From Blattamonas nauphoetae (taxonomy: Eukaryota > Preaxostyla > Oxymonadida), in the NCBI GenBank assembly GCA_033064195.1, contig JARBJD010000406.1, positions 1 to 58,532 on the forward strand: a stretch of DNA of 58,532 nt, written 5' to 3'. Both the position numbers and the translations under genes were made by a program. Numbering within the stretch: the first letter of the stretch is position 1; every line of letters starts with the position of its first letter. Shown here one piece after another: positions 45,520 through 54,191 of the stretch. The notes under the pieces were generated by a model, which did no database searches, was not told the origin of the DNA, and was given only the letters and a program-made list of their open reading frames with translations.

Positions 45520-45876
45520 ACATCACTGAAAATATTAGAACCGTTTGATCCTGAACAGAAAGAGTTCACAAACATCAACGACTTTCAGAGATACTTGGAG
45601 AAGAATAGAAAAGAACTGAATGAGTACACAACTCAGAAACTGAATAGGATGATTCAAATCGATGGATACAGAATAACAAAAATAAGAGGTGAGATTGCAC
45701 TGAGGAAACGATATGTCGATGCTTCCACTCCTCCTAATTCACTATCGATTGATCAAAGATTATCAGACATTGAAGAATCAATTCGAACGCTGACAGATAC
45801 TCTCAGTATGAGGCTTCGAAGTCTTGACGAGACCATTGGGAATTTGATTCAAGAACTAACGGACCCTTCTGATTAA
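45517..45876 (+). CDS. Small coiled-coil Polinton protein
   Basis: 119 residues, unknown family. The C-terminal half has regular heptad-like hydrophobics (DIEESIRTLTDTLSMRLRSL) and probably forms a coiled coil. The middle has a basic strand (GYRITKIRGEIALRKRY). It is preceded by a TTAAATG element. Its 3' end overlaps the end of the convergent ATPase gene by about 21 bases. Confidence 0.6.
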   Translation: MTSLKILEPFDPEQKEFTNINDFQRYLEKNRKELNEYTTQKLNRMIQIDGYRITKIRGEIALRKRYVDASTPPNSLSIDQRLSDIEESIRTLTDTLSMRLRSLDETIGNLIQELTDPSD

Positions 45877-46701
45877 TCCGTCTTTATTGATCTCATTCAG
45901 TGTAACTCCATCAGTATTGTATCGAAGAATGATTGCTTCACATTTTTGTTTTCGTTGATAGACATTCCAGAATTGTTGAATGGCAATTGGTGAATTCAAC
46001 TGAGGATAGACTCGACTGATTCGTTCTTTGTTGAATCCTCCAAAGATCCACATTGAATCAATGTTTGACTTCATATCTGCTGACAAACTGAACAGCTCAT
46101 GCATTGTCAGAAAGAATGTGAATTTCGGTTGTCGATTTTCCAATAATAAGTCCATCATTGTCATTCTATTTTTGGATGCTCTACGTTCCCCAAGGATTCT
46201 ACGACAGTCATCAAGAAGGATAATCGTTTGGAGATTCTTCACTGAGAAGTCATCAATGTAAAGTGAGTCAAAGAGATTCTCTCTGCATTCATCTGTGATT
46301 CTGTTCTGCCATTGATTGTCCATAATTTCTTCATACGCAGCTTTCGATTCAGAGAGTTCCAACAGAAATGGAAGTGCATCATCGTATTTCACTTTCACAT
46401 ATGGAACGTTCAGTATTGGTTTGAATTTGTCGAATGTTGGATCAATGTTCTTATCAGTGACGAAGACGAACAAGTGAAACAGTTCATTCCTAACCTGAAC
46501 ATTCTGGAGCTTGGCAACTTCTCGAAGAGCATTGAATGTTTTCCCACTTCCTCTATTTCCAACGAGGACATTGACACTATTGCGATTGAAATTTAAGTCT
46601 GGATGAATCTGTGATTGCACTTCATGAGAAACATTCCGATTTGATGCTTCACTCAGTTTTGCATTCACATATGCTGTTAATGATTGATTCGATTTGTTCA
46701 T
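45856..46701 (-). CDS. Genome-packaging ATPase (FtsK/HerA superfamily)
   Basis: 281 residues. Walker A GNRGSGKT is at about 48-55 and Walker B TIILLDD at about 159-165, followed by an R-rich sensor region (CRRILGERR). The length and motif order fit the A32-like ATPases of Polintons, virophages and nucleocytoplasmic viruses, which pump DNA into capsids. It is one of few minus-strand genes, convergent with the 119-residue gene and divergent from the gene at 46763. The frame appears intact. Confidence 0.82.
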   Translation of the reverse strand: MNKSNQSLTAYVNAKLSEASNRNVSHEVQSQIHPDLNFNRNSVNVLVGNRGSGKTFNALREVAKLQNVQVRNELFHLFVFVTDKNIDPTFDKFKPILNVPYVKVKYDDALPFLLELSESKAAYEEIMDNQWQNRITDECRENLFDSLYIDDFSVKNLQTIILLDDCRRILGERRASKNRMTMMDLLLENRQPKFTFFLTMHELFSLSADMKSNIDSMWIFGGFNKERISRVYPQLNSPIAIQQFWNVYQRKQKCEAIILRYNTDGVTLNEINKDGLIRRVR

Positions 46702-46762
46702 TTGTGATTTAACTCTAATTAAAATATACTTTTGGTTTTTTTATTTTGTATGAAAACACACA

Positions 46763-47725
46763 ATGTCACAAAAGATAGTGTACATTCAACCACAAAGAAA
46801 AGCACAAGCGAAGAAACCAAGAATGAGATACGCAGCAGAGACTCAAGCAGCATTGAAACGTATCTATGCCGACGATGATATTCAAACCAGACGCAATGAT
46901 GCTCTGTGTAGTCTTCCATCAGCTCGTGAGTATATTACGAGAACTGGACGAAATTGGACTGCGAAAGTAGAACAATATGGACAAGTTCCTGATGTGATGG
47001 TCTACGACAATGATACTGGAGCTTTGATTGCAGTAAATGGTGCCATGCTAACTCCATACAACAGTAGACCAGTCAAAGAGACTTACTATGCAATGAATCC
47101 AACTCCAGACATGCGAAGACAGAAACCATACACATCGTTCAATCAAGAGAATGGAAGGAAAATCAAAGCTGTACATCGGAATTTCCTCAAAAATGGAACA
47201 TACGATTTGCCAACCAATTATCGAGACATCAGCTATGAAGAGATGAAGACCAAACGATCTCAACAACCATATGCAATAATGAAGAGAGCTGTTGGTGAAC
47301 ACATGACAGACACATTGGGAATAACTCGTGCAAATCGAAGTAATCCAGCTGATCCCAGCAAGAATGTGTTAGACAAGATGGTGTTCAATTCAATTCAATC
47401 ACAGATTGCATCACTGATGTGGGATCAATGGCTTCATGATCATGTTCAGGACTACAATCCCAGTATGAAACAAAAGAAAGCCTTCAAAGATCAGATTTAT
47501 CCAGTGTTTCTCCAAATGATCACTCAAGATACAACGTATTTATCGGAATGCTGTACTCGCTATTCAACTCACATATCAACAGAAGTTAATAAACTGAAAG
47601 CCAAAGCATTCAAAACAGTCACAGATGATGATATCAGTGGATACCAATCTGAAATGCCTGGGTACTATCGATTTGCACAGTTGGACAGTTCTGGAATGGG
47701 AGCTATAGATCGAGCAGAAATGTGA
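46763..47725 (+). CDS. Unknown Polinton protein, 320 residues
   Basis: Not recognised. It has a basic N-terminus (PQRKAQAKKPRMRY), a middle with conserved-looking aromatic and proline residues (YYAMNPTPDMRRQKPY) and a helical C-terminal half (QSQIASLMWDQWLHDHV). It is divergent from the ATPase, about 60 bases apart, with a T-rich element (TTTTTTTATTTTG) before the start. The position between ATPase and capsid genes suggests a structural or packaging role, which is inference only. Confidence 0.55.
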   Translation: MSQKIVYIQPQRKAQAKKPRMRYAAETQAALKRIYADDDIQTRRNDALCSLPSAREYITRTGRNWTAKVEQYGQVPDVMVYDNDTGALIAVNGAMLTPYNSRPVKETYYAMNPTPDMRRQKPYTSFNQENGRKIKAVHRNFLKNGTYDLPTNYRDISYEEMKTKRSQQPYAIMKRAVGEHMTDTLGITRANRSNPADPSKNVLDKMVFNSIQSQIASLMWDQWLHDHVQDYNPSMKQKKAFKDQIYPVFLQMITQDTTYLSECCTRYSTHISTEVNKLKAKAFKTVTDDDISGYQSEMPGYYRFAQLDSSGMGAIDRAEM

Positions 47726-47767
47726 ATTTAAAAACATTAATATATATTTTTATTTTTATAGAAAGTG

Positions 47768-48358
47768 ATGCAACCAATTCTAAGTTGTCAATTTACAAAA
47801 CACACAAGTTCTTCTTCAGTACCAACATCAATCACCAACAATGTCATCATCGAGGATAGAAGCAAAGCTGGCGTAGATAATAGAGGATCGAAGATGGAGA
47901 TGGAAAGAGTGTGCTCTGAACCTGTGGTATCCAATGAACGAGGTGCTTATGATCCACCACTGGAGACATATCCATCAGCACCAATTCAGAGCCGTTCCAT
48001 TCCACTCCGAGAATACACGTCTAACATTTCAGCATTCAAAGATCAACTATTGCTAGTTTACAAGAATGCATTCGCGTGTGAAAAGAAACTACTGAATAAT
48101 CTCATTGAACCTTCGAAGAAACTGATCACAAACCAAAGTGATTTATGTGCTCTGATTGCGACACTCACTGGGATCAATGATGTGGTGATCGAACTGGATG
48201 ATCTGTCTGATAAGTGCCTATGTCTGAATAAACTCCCAGTGTTTAGAACCATTTTCAAGATCCTTGTTGGTGGAAAAGACATGAGCATTGCCTACAATGA
48301 AGCATACAACACCATTCTCAATTATGGCATTTCTCTGACGAAAGCAATACCCCGTTAG
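47768..48358 (+). CDS. Unknown Polinton protein, 196 residues
   Basis: ATG at 47768 is chosen over an upstream GTG because the T-rich element (TTTTTATTTTTATAG) ends just before it. The N-terminal 85 residues are S/T/P-rich and probably disordered. The C-terminal part is helical (FKDQLLLVYKNAFACEKKLL). No family is recognised. It lies downstream of the 320-residue gene on the same strand. Confidence 0.5.
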   Translation: MQPILSCQFTKHTSSSSVPTSITNNVIIEDRSKAGVDNRGSKMEMERVCSEPVVSNERGAYDPPLETYPSAPIQSRSIPLREYTSNISAFKDQLLLVYKNAFACEKKLLNNLIEPSKKLITNQSDLCALIATLTGINDVVIELDDLSDKCLCLNKLPVFRTIFKILVGGKDMSIAYNEAYNTILNYGISLTKAIPR

Positions 48359-48407
48359 GGCAGAAATCTCTTCTGAGATTATTTCCTCGCTAAAATTATA
48401 AATGAAT

Positions 48408-48432
48408 TGTATTTTTTATTTTTCTATAAATG
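48408..48432 (+). promoter_or_regulatory. T-rich start element, TATAAATG
   Basis: TATTTTTTATTTTTC then TATAAATG; start codon at 48430. Confidence 0.5.
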
Positions 48433-48774
48433 GCACCAGGAAGTTTCAACAAACTCAAAAATATCGGCAAGCAATTCTTTCAATTCATCAAACCTCTAGC
48501 TCCAACGTTGCTTCAAGTCGGTGGTGGATTGCTCTCTCAAACGAACAGTAAATTCGGACAAACAGCAGGTGGAATACTGAATGGATTAGGAGGAATGATG
48601 GACGTTTATCAACAGAATAAGGCAATCAATCGACAACAAAATCCAAAGATGATCGAGTACGAACCACCTCGAAATGGACGAGACTCAAATGATGAGATGC
48701 CACTCTCGTCAAATTCCAAAATTCAATTCAAAGGAGAACCATTCACTAGTATTCGAATATTTTTATTTTCCTAA
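48430..48774 (+). CDS. Small hydrophobic Polinton protein, membrane-active candidate 1
   Basis: 114 residues starting MAPG. Residues 5-50 form an amphipathic or hydrophobic stretch (IGKQFFQFIKPLAPTLLQV) followed by glycine-rich GGILNGLGGMMD. The tail is polar. It begins like the next gene (MAPG, then K and hydrophobics), so the two may be distant duplicates. Small proteins of this kind in Polintons and adenoviruses act in endosome or membrane disruption; that role here is inference. The start has TATAAATG. Confidence 0.5.
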   Translation: MAPGSFNKLKNIGKQFFQFIKPLAPTLLQVGGGLLSQTNSKFGQTAGGILNGLGGMMDVYQQNKAINRQQNPKMIEYEPPRNGRDSNDEMPLSSNSKIQFKGEPFTSIRIFLFS

Positions 48775-48778
48775 AATG
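48757..48778 (+). promoter_or_regulatory. T-rich start element, CTAAAATG
   Basis: ATATTTTTATTTTC then CTAAAATG; start codon at 48776. It overlaps the end of the preceding gene. Confidence 0.5.
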
Positions 48779-49072
48779 GCACCAGGTTGGTTATCAAAAT
48801 TAGCAGCAGTTGGCAAAAACATACTCAGAGTTGGAGCTCCATTTCTAAATCTTATTCCCTTCGTTGGACCACTGATTTCTAAGGTCGCACAGACAGGTGT
48901 TGAGATGATACCAGATGTGAAATCGGATCAGCAAATCCATGCAGAAAAGATGGCACAATATGAGCAAGCAATCAATGAAGGAAATACACCAGTTGCACAC
49001 AAACTCAGAGGAGAAATACTGAGACTGGAAGAAAAGCTGAAGCCGAAAGCGAAGAAACCAAAAGAAAAGTAA
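48776..49072 (+). CDS. Small hydrophobic Polinton protein, membrane-active candidate 2
   Basis: 98 residues starting MAPGWLSKLAAVGKNIL, with a hydrophobic helix (FLNLIPFVGPLISKVAQ) and a basic lysine-rich C-terminus (KLKPKAKKPKEK). The layout resembles adenovirus-like minor capsid peptides with a membrane-lytic helix and a DNA-binding tail. The ATG lies in a CTAAAATG element two bases after the previous stop region. The family assignment is tentative. Confidence 0.5.
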   Translation: MAPGWLSKLAAVGKNILRVGAPFLNLIPFVGPLISKVAQTGVEMIPDVKSDQQIHAEKMAQYEQAINEGNTPVAHKLRGEILRLEEKLKPKAKKPKEK

Positions 49073-49091
49073 CTAGAGTTAAAGCATAAAT

Positions 49092-49116
49092 GTAATTTTT
49101 TATTTTTGTTAAAATG
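49092..49116 (+). promoter_or_regulatory. T-rich start element, TTAAAATG
   Basis: AATTTTTTATTTTTG then TTAAAATG; start codon at 49114, before the first capsid-like gene. Confidence 0.5.
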
Positions 49117-50960
49117 AACTCACATATAACACATCTGACAAACAAAAGAACTGGAGCATCATCATTGACTGGAAATACCACTGGAAGGATAGAATACACA
49201 AGAGATGACATTGGTCAAATACAACAGCAACTCATGTCTGAACATCACATTAATTACCTCATGAATGATGGAGCTCACAGTACTTCCATTCAAGAATTGA
49301 AACCATCCGAGAATGCACGTTTCTACACGGGACAAGAGATAATCATTCCGTTGACTGGCAATCAGGACATTTGTCAAATCGATGATTCATTCATTACGTT
49401 CACAATGACTGCGACTCGAAAGTCAACAATTGGCAAACAACTGCTGGTAAGGTTGGATCGTACATGAATGAGAGAATCTTCATATTCGTTGGACTCAAGC
49501 ATTCGGCATCAATCTTTCGTGACCTTACTGTTCTTCACAACAATCAGAGAATCATCAGCACAACAAACAATGATGTATCAATGGAGTCTCACATCTACAA
49601 TATGATCAAACCTAAGAGTCAATTGGAGAATCGAAAACATTGTCACACACCTTGGCAGAATGCATGGAATCATGATGAATCAGTTGCTGGTGTTTATATT
49701 CCACTTTCGGATTTCACAACGACGTCTGGAACAGGAGTGTTTCAAGACACAATCGATGTGCCAATTCGTGTGTCGATTAATCTTGAAGATCTTCTCATTT
49801 TCTCAGGGATGACTGACTATCCAAAATGTCTCTTTGGCGATTTGAAATTGAGTGTGCACATGAATGAGGATGCGTTTGTTTGTTGTTCTGTGAATCCTGA
49901 ACTCACTTTGAAAGATACACTCTCATCACTCCGTAACTGGAACAGCAGCAGCACCAACGATTAAAGCAGCAATTCTCAATTGCATTCAACATCGTCCATA
50001 TTTCCTAACCAATCTTGTCACCTCATGCACAAAGAACTTCGTTCAAATAGGTCAATCATTTCAGCAACCAACAGTTACAAAGGACATTGTTTGTTCAACA
50101 GCCAATGTCGTGACAACAGAACCAGAATTTGTGGATCAGTACATCTCATTGAACGTCACAAACTATCGGATTGATGATGTGTATTGCATGAGTGATGGAT
50201 ACAAAATGAAAGATGGTGCGATAAAGAAACTCATGGAGATGTATCAGAATCGTCCTGGAACAATTCCAGCTGAGAAGATCTCATTCTATCCATTTCAGAA
50301 GACGCCAACGGCAACAGGAATTGATTGTACTCAGCAAATGGTAGTGGTGAATGCAAAGGATCATTATGCTTCTCTTCCGTCATTACGACAATGAAGTCAC
50401 TTGCTTCCACAATCCAATGCAGAAGAATATCCAAGTGACTTTACAAAACAGGTACTATCCAGAACAACCGACAACAACTATTGGAGCTCGCTTCTATCAG
50501 TTCGCATTATCGACTCTCAATCTCGATTCGTACCTAGCTGTTCCTGATGATTTGGAGCGATCACTAACGGATTCTCTCGTTGAAGAGAAACTCACTGGTG
50601 ACGGAACATATCCCAATGAAACAATGACAAGAGTTCGTCCAGTTCATGACAATACTGACTTCCTTCTGTGCTTTCCAACTCAGAGAAGTGGATGTCCAAC
50701 GAACTGCAATGATTCCATCAGTTCAAAAGGAAATACTGCTGTCACTTTGAGATCGCATCCAATCTATCAAGGTAATCTCTTGACACATACTACAATGTTT
50801 ACAACCCAAGTCAAAGTGGTGGTGATATGACAACATTTACTCATCCTCCAGCACCGATTCTAGCGACAACTGCAACCACATGGTGGGTATTACGATACAG
50901 TATGGTGAACCAAAAGTTGAGTACTATCCAAATCACACACTGAAAGCGTTGCACAAAGAT
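49114..50960 (+). pseudogene. Capsid-like gene 1 of Polinton 2
   Basis: Beta-rich segments in an order typical of double jelly-roll capsid proteins: an early strand block (QEIIIPLTGNQDICQID), IFVGLKHSASIFRDLTVL, an acid- and W-rich loop, then VPIRVSINLEDLLIFSG and LFGDLKLSVHM. The same order of blocks recurs in 51053-52731. Position after the small membrane-active genes and the TTAAAATG start fit a structural gene. It is a fossil with a few breaks. Whether it is the major capsid or a penton-type protein cannot be settled by eye. Confidence 0.6.
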
Positions 50961-51030
50961 TTAGGAATCATGTAGAGACTCTCATCGGGGTTCTGGCGAG
51001 ACAAAACAGTAAAAGAAAATTATTGATATT

Positions 51031-51055
51031 GTATTTTTTTATTTTTCAATAAATG
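51031..51055 (+). promoter_or_regulatory. T-rich start element, AATAAATG
   Basis: TATTTTTTTATTTTTC then AATAAATG; start codon at 51053, before the second capsid-like gene. Confidence 0.5.
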
Positions 51056-52731
51056 AGAAGTTTCAGATCAAATCAATCCAAACCAACATCGACATTAATT
51101 GAGCAAATTGAAGTGCAATCATATCTGCCAAAACAGTGGGATTCAGAACCTCACATCTACTCCTATCCAAGAAGTTCATCCAACAAATCCTCCCATGCAG
51201 AATTGGAGATGAGATTGAAGTTCCACTGTGCTATGACGGTCATGATGTGACTGAGTTTGCGAAGAGTCATTTGCGAATAGATCTCACGATTACTGTTCCA
51301 TACAAAAACCAACACAATGGGGAGAAGTTTTGTATCTTTCTTCGGAATGTTCTACGGTTTCAAGTCATCATCAGATGCAATTCGAGACATGAGACTGGTT
51401 GACAGTAAAGGAAACATTATTGACAATACACTTCAGAATAATCATGTTCACGAATCATTTCTGTATCACACTTTCAAGTCGTATGAGGAGAAAACAACAT
51501 GAAGCATTGCTACAGTCTATTTTGAAAATGTTCAGAGAATGGATCCAAGTGTGTGTGGAGCATATTTAATCCCAATGGGTGGTACAGAAACCTCACATCC
51601 GTTAACCATTCCTCTAGTAATACCATTTGTGAATCTCCTTCCACTGAGTACCTTTGATCAGTATCCGAATTCAATCTTTGGCAATTTACGTTTACGATTT
51701 CATTTGACAACTGATTCTCTTGTGTACTGTCCCGTTCGAGCATCAACTGTCATTCAAAAACACTTCAAGAAAAATTGGATATCCCAACTTCCGGGCAGAT
51801 TGATCATAATACTGAACGAGGTTATCTTCAGATGATGCATGATAGAGAATGGTCAACTTTAACTATGGAGTTTACACAAATTGGGAATCCAGTTCTACAA
51901 TGTGAAAACAGCGTCTGTTCTTTCGCATTGGGATTGGTTAGAAACTAAAGAGACAACTTCAACTGTCCTCTCCTCATCTGTGGATAAAGTCGCTTCAATT
52001 TGTTATGGATATCAAATCACTGATGCAACGAAACAATCACTCTTCAACACATATTCAAAACTGTGTATGGACAAAGCAGAAAGAATTGACACGCAATCAT
52101 TTCAATCATCTGCAAATGCCATGGGAGTGAGATCAAACATCAGTATCAAACTCAACAATCTCATGAATCTTATGTGCTTATTCCCTGAAAGACCAAACGA
52201 GTGTACAGTCTTTCGCAATCCTCAATATGTTGGTCAATTCGAAATGCTTGGATCAAACTTCCCAATTTCCCAATGTCAACCATCTCACCTGAGTTCTATC
52301 AAATGATGATGGTGAATGGTGATTTCATCGGTTGTTCAGCAACAGAAGAGTTTGAGAATTCCATTTGTGAACCTCGAATTTGGGAAAGAAGGTTTTCAAA
52401 TGCCACAGCACGGTACAAGAAAATAAAACCATTCACAGATGCAACTTGTTTCACTTTTATGGTTCCAACAGATCGAAGTGAAATTGCTGGTGGTGAAGAA
52501 GGTATTTCAACAGCAGAATCAGTCAACATTGTCTTCAGAGGATCACCAATCAATCAGGGAGAACTCGATCCATATTTCACCTCAACTCCAGAAGGTCCTC
52601 CTCCACCGATATTGGCATTACATCAGGCAACGTACTGGTTATTCTGGATTGAAAATGGACAACCAAGAGTGCGATATGTCATTGATCGTCGACTCCAAGA
52701 AGCGTATGAAGAAGTGAAGAGAGGATACTAA
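51053..52731 (+). pseudogene. Capsid-like gene 2 of Polinton 2
   Basis: Related in layout to the gene at 49114: RSFVSFFGMFYGFKSSS against the IFVGLKHS block, ESFLYHTFKSYEEK against SHIYNMIKPKSQLE, and LTIPLVIPFVNLLPLS then IFGNLRLRFHL against the matching strands. The terminal part includes IVFRGSPINQGELDPYF. It is a fossil with a few breaks. Two capsid-type genes side by side could be duplicates or the major and minor capsid pair usual in Polintons. Confidence 0.6.
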
Positions 52732-52762
52732 ATTGAATATTTTATTTTTGTAGAAATCACAA

Positions 52763-53174
52763 ATGGTGAAGCGTTACTTCTCAATTCAGAATTCTCACAC
52801 TGCTCAACTCCTCCTGATTTTACCAATTCCAGAAACCAAAAATATGTTCACTTTCTTGACTGCAAACTCATCCATGTGAAGGAAGAAATAAATGGCACAT
52901 CGACAGTCATTTCAAAAAGACATTCCTCAGCACATCACAATCCATGGTGATTGGATTCAAACTGATGCATTCAATGACTCGTTTGTTGCTTTCTCGTAAC
53001 GAACAGATTGCGAAGCGAAAGAAGTGGGAATTAACAACTCGACAATCAATAGTGAAGATCTGGTTCAAAGACAGTTCTGGTGAATCAATTGAGATGGAAA
53101 CAACAGAGACAATCAATGGAAAAATAATCAAAGAGTATTATGAATTTCTGGTTGATCTCATGTTGGAATACTAG
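52763..53174 (+). pseudogene. Small Polinton gene region of unknown function
   Basis: A T-rich element (ATTTTATTTTTGTAG) precedes the ATG at 52763. The open part at 52944-53174 encodes basic then acidic residues (KWELTTRQSIVKIWFKD, ESIEMETTETINGKI). Not recognised; it appears broken. It lies between the second capsid-like gene and the convergent fibre-like gene. Confidence 0.4.
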
Positions 53175-53186
53175 TCATTGTTTCGA

Positions 53187-54191
53187 TCAGTGAATTATAT
53201 TTTGAATGAGTTCATTGATGAGTGTCTGTTGCTGTCCGACAATGCTACTCAGTTCCTGAATGGCTTTCACACAGAAGCAAGAGAGTTCAGCATAATCAAC
53301 TTGAAGACAATCTGGATTGGAATCATTCACGACTTCAGGAAAGATTTCTTGGATCTGTTGTGCAATTACACCAATGTGTTTCTTCTCACTTTCCTTCTTC
53401 AGACATTCACATTTCTCTTTGCAGTTCTTCAAGTGTTCTTCATTGGTTTCGTTCTCGATTTGTCTTGTAACTTTGTTGATCTTCGAGTCGAATGTGTTGA
53501 ATTGGTACTGGACAATTTCAACTTTATTCAGTTGTTCAAGAACATCTGGGTATGGTTTCAATATTCCTTTTCGACTCTTCTGTCTGACAGTTGAGAAAAA
53601 CTTCCTGTTGTGGATATTGAAAACACTCCCGAACCTGTGTCCTCATCGTAGTAATAGATTGCTGGTCTGTCACAGGAGACCACATTACGATGCCATCACC
53701 ATTGAACTGAATTCCTGAGGTTTCTGAAATTGATTGTGAAATGGAAAGACCAGAAAAGAATGTCGATGCCGGATATGTTCCAGGATACTTCGGAAGTGAT
53801 CCTTCTGATATATTCCACTTCGCTCCATTCACATTGATCAATCCTCCGATTGTTGGTGTCGTGATTGATCCATTTGTGCTCACCACTTTTGGATTGAAGA
53901 TATCGCTGTCTGCTGTGCTTCTGTTGTCTTCTGAAGTGAGTCAATCACTGACGAATTCTCAATGGTTGACGCAAGATTGTGATCAATCATTTTCTCAATC
54001 ATTTGTGAATTGTATTTTTGTCGATTCATTTTGTTTGTTCTTTCATTGAAATTAAAATTCTTGATTCCCTCATGAACATACGTCACCGGCACATTATTTC
54101 TGACATACCCAGAGACTAGCGAACAGTTCTCTTCTCTCATTGATTCAATTAATGCTTGTTCTGAACATACTCGACGTCTTTCGTTGTACAT
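53187..54191 (-). pseudogene. Fibre-like protein with S74 intramolecular chaperone domain
   Basis: The C-terminal part (53187-53561) has the hallmarks of the S74/ICA chaperone of phage and virus fibres: HIGVIAQQIQEIFPEVV, then LQVDYAELSCFCVKAIQEL and a terminal coiled coil (SIVGQQQTLINELI). Upstream is a beta-rich segment with short repeats (TPTIGGLINVNGAKW), as in fibre shafts, and the start region lies in the terminal repeat. In phage these domains trimerise the fibre and are then cleaved off. This copy is a fossil with a few breaks. It is convergent with the small gene at 52763. Confidence 0.7.
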
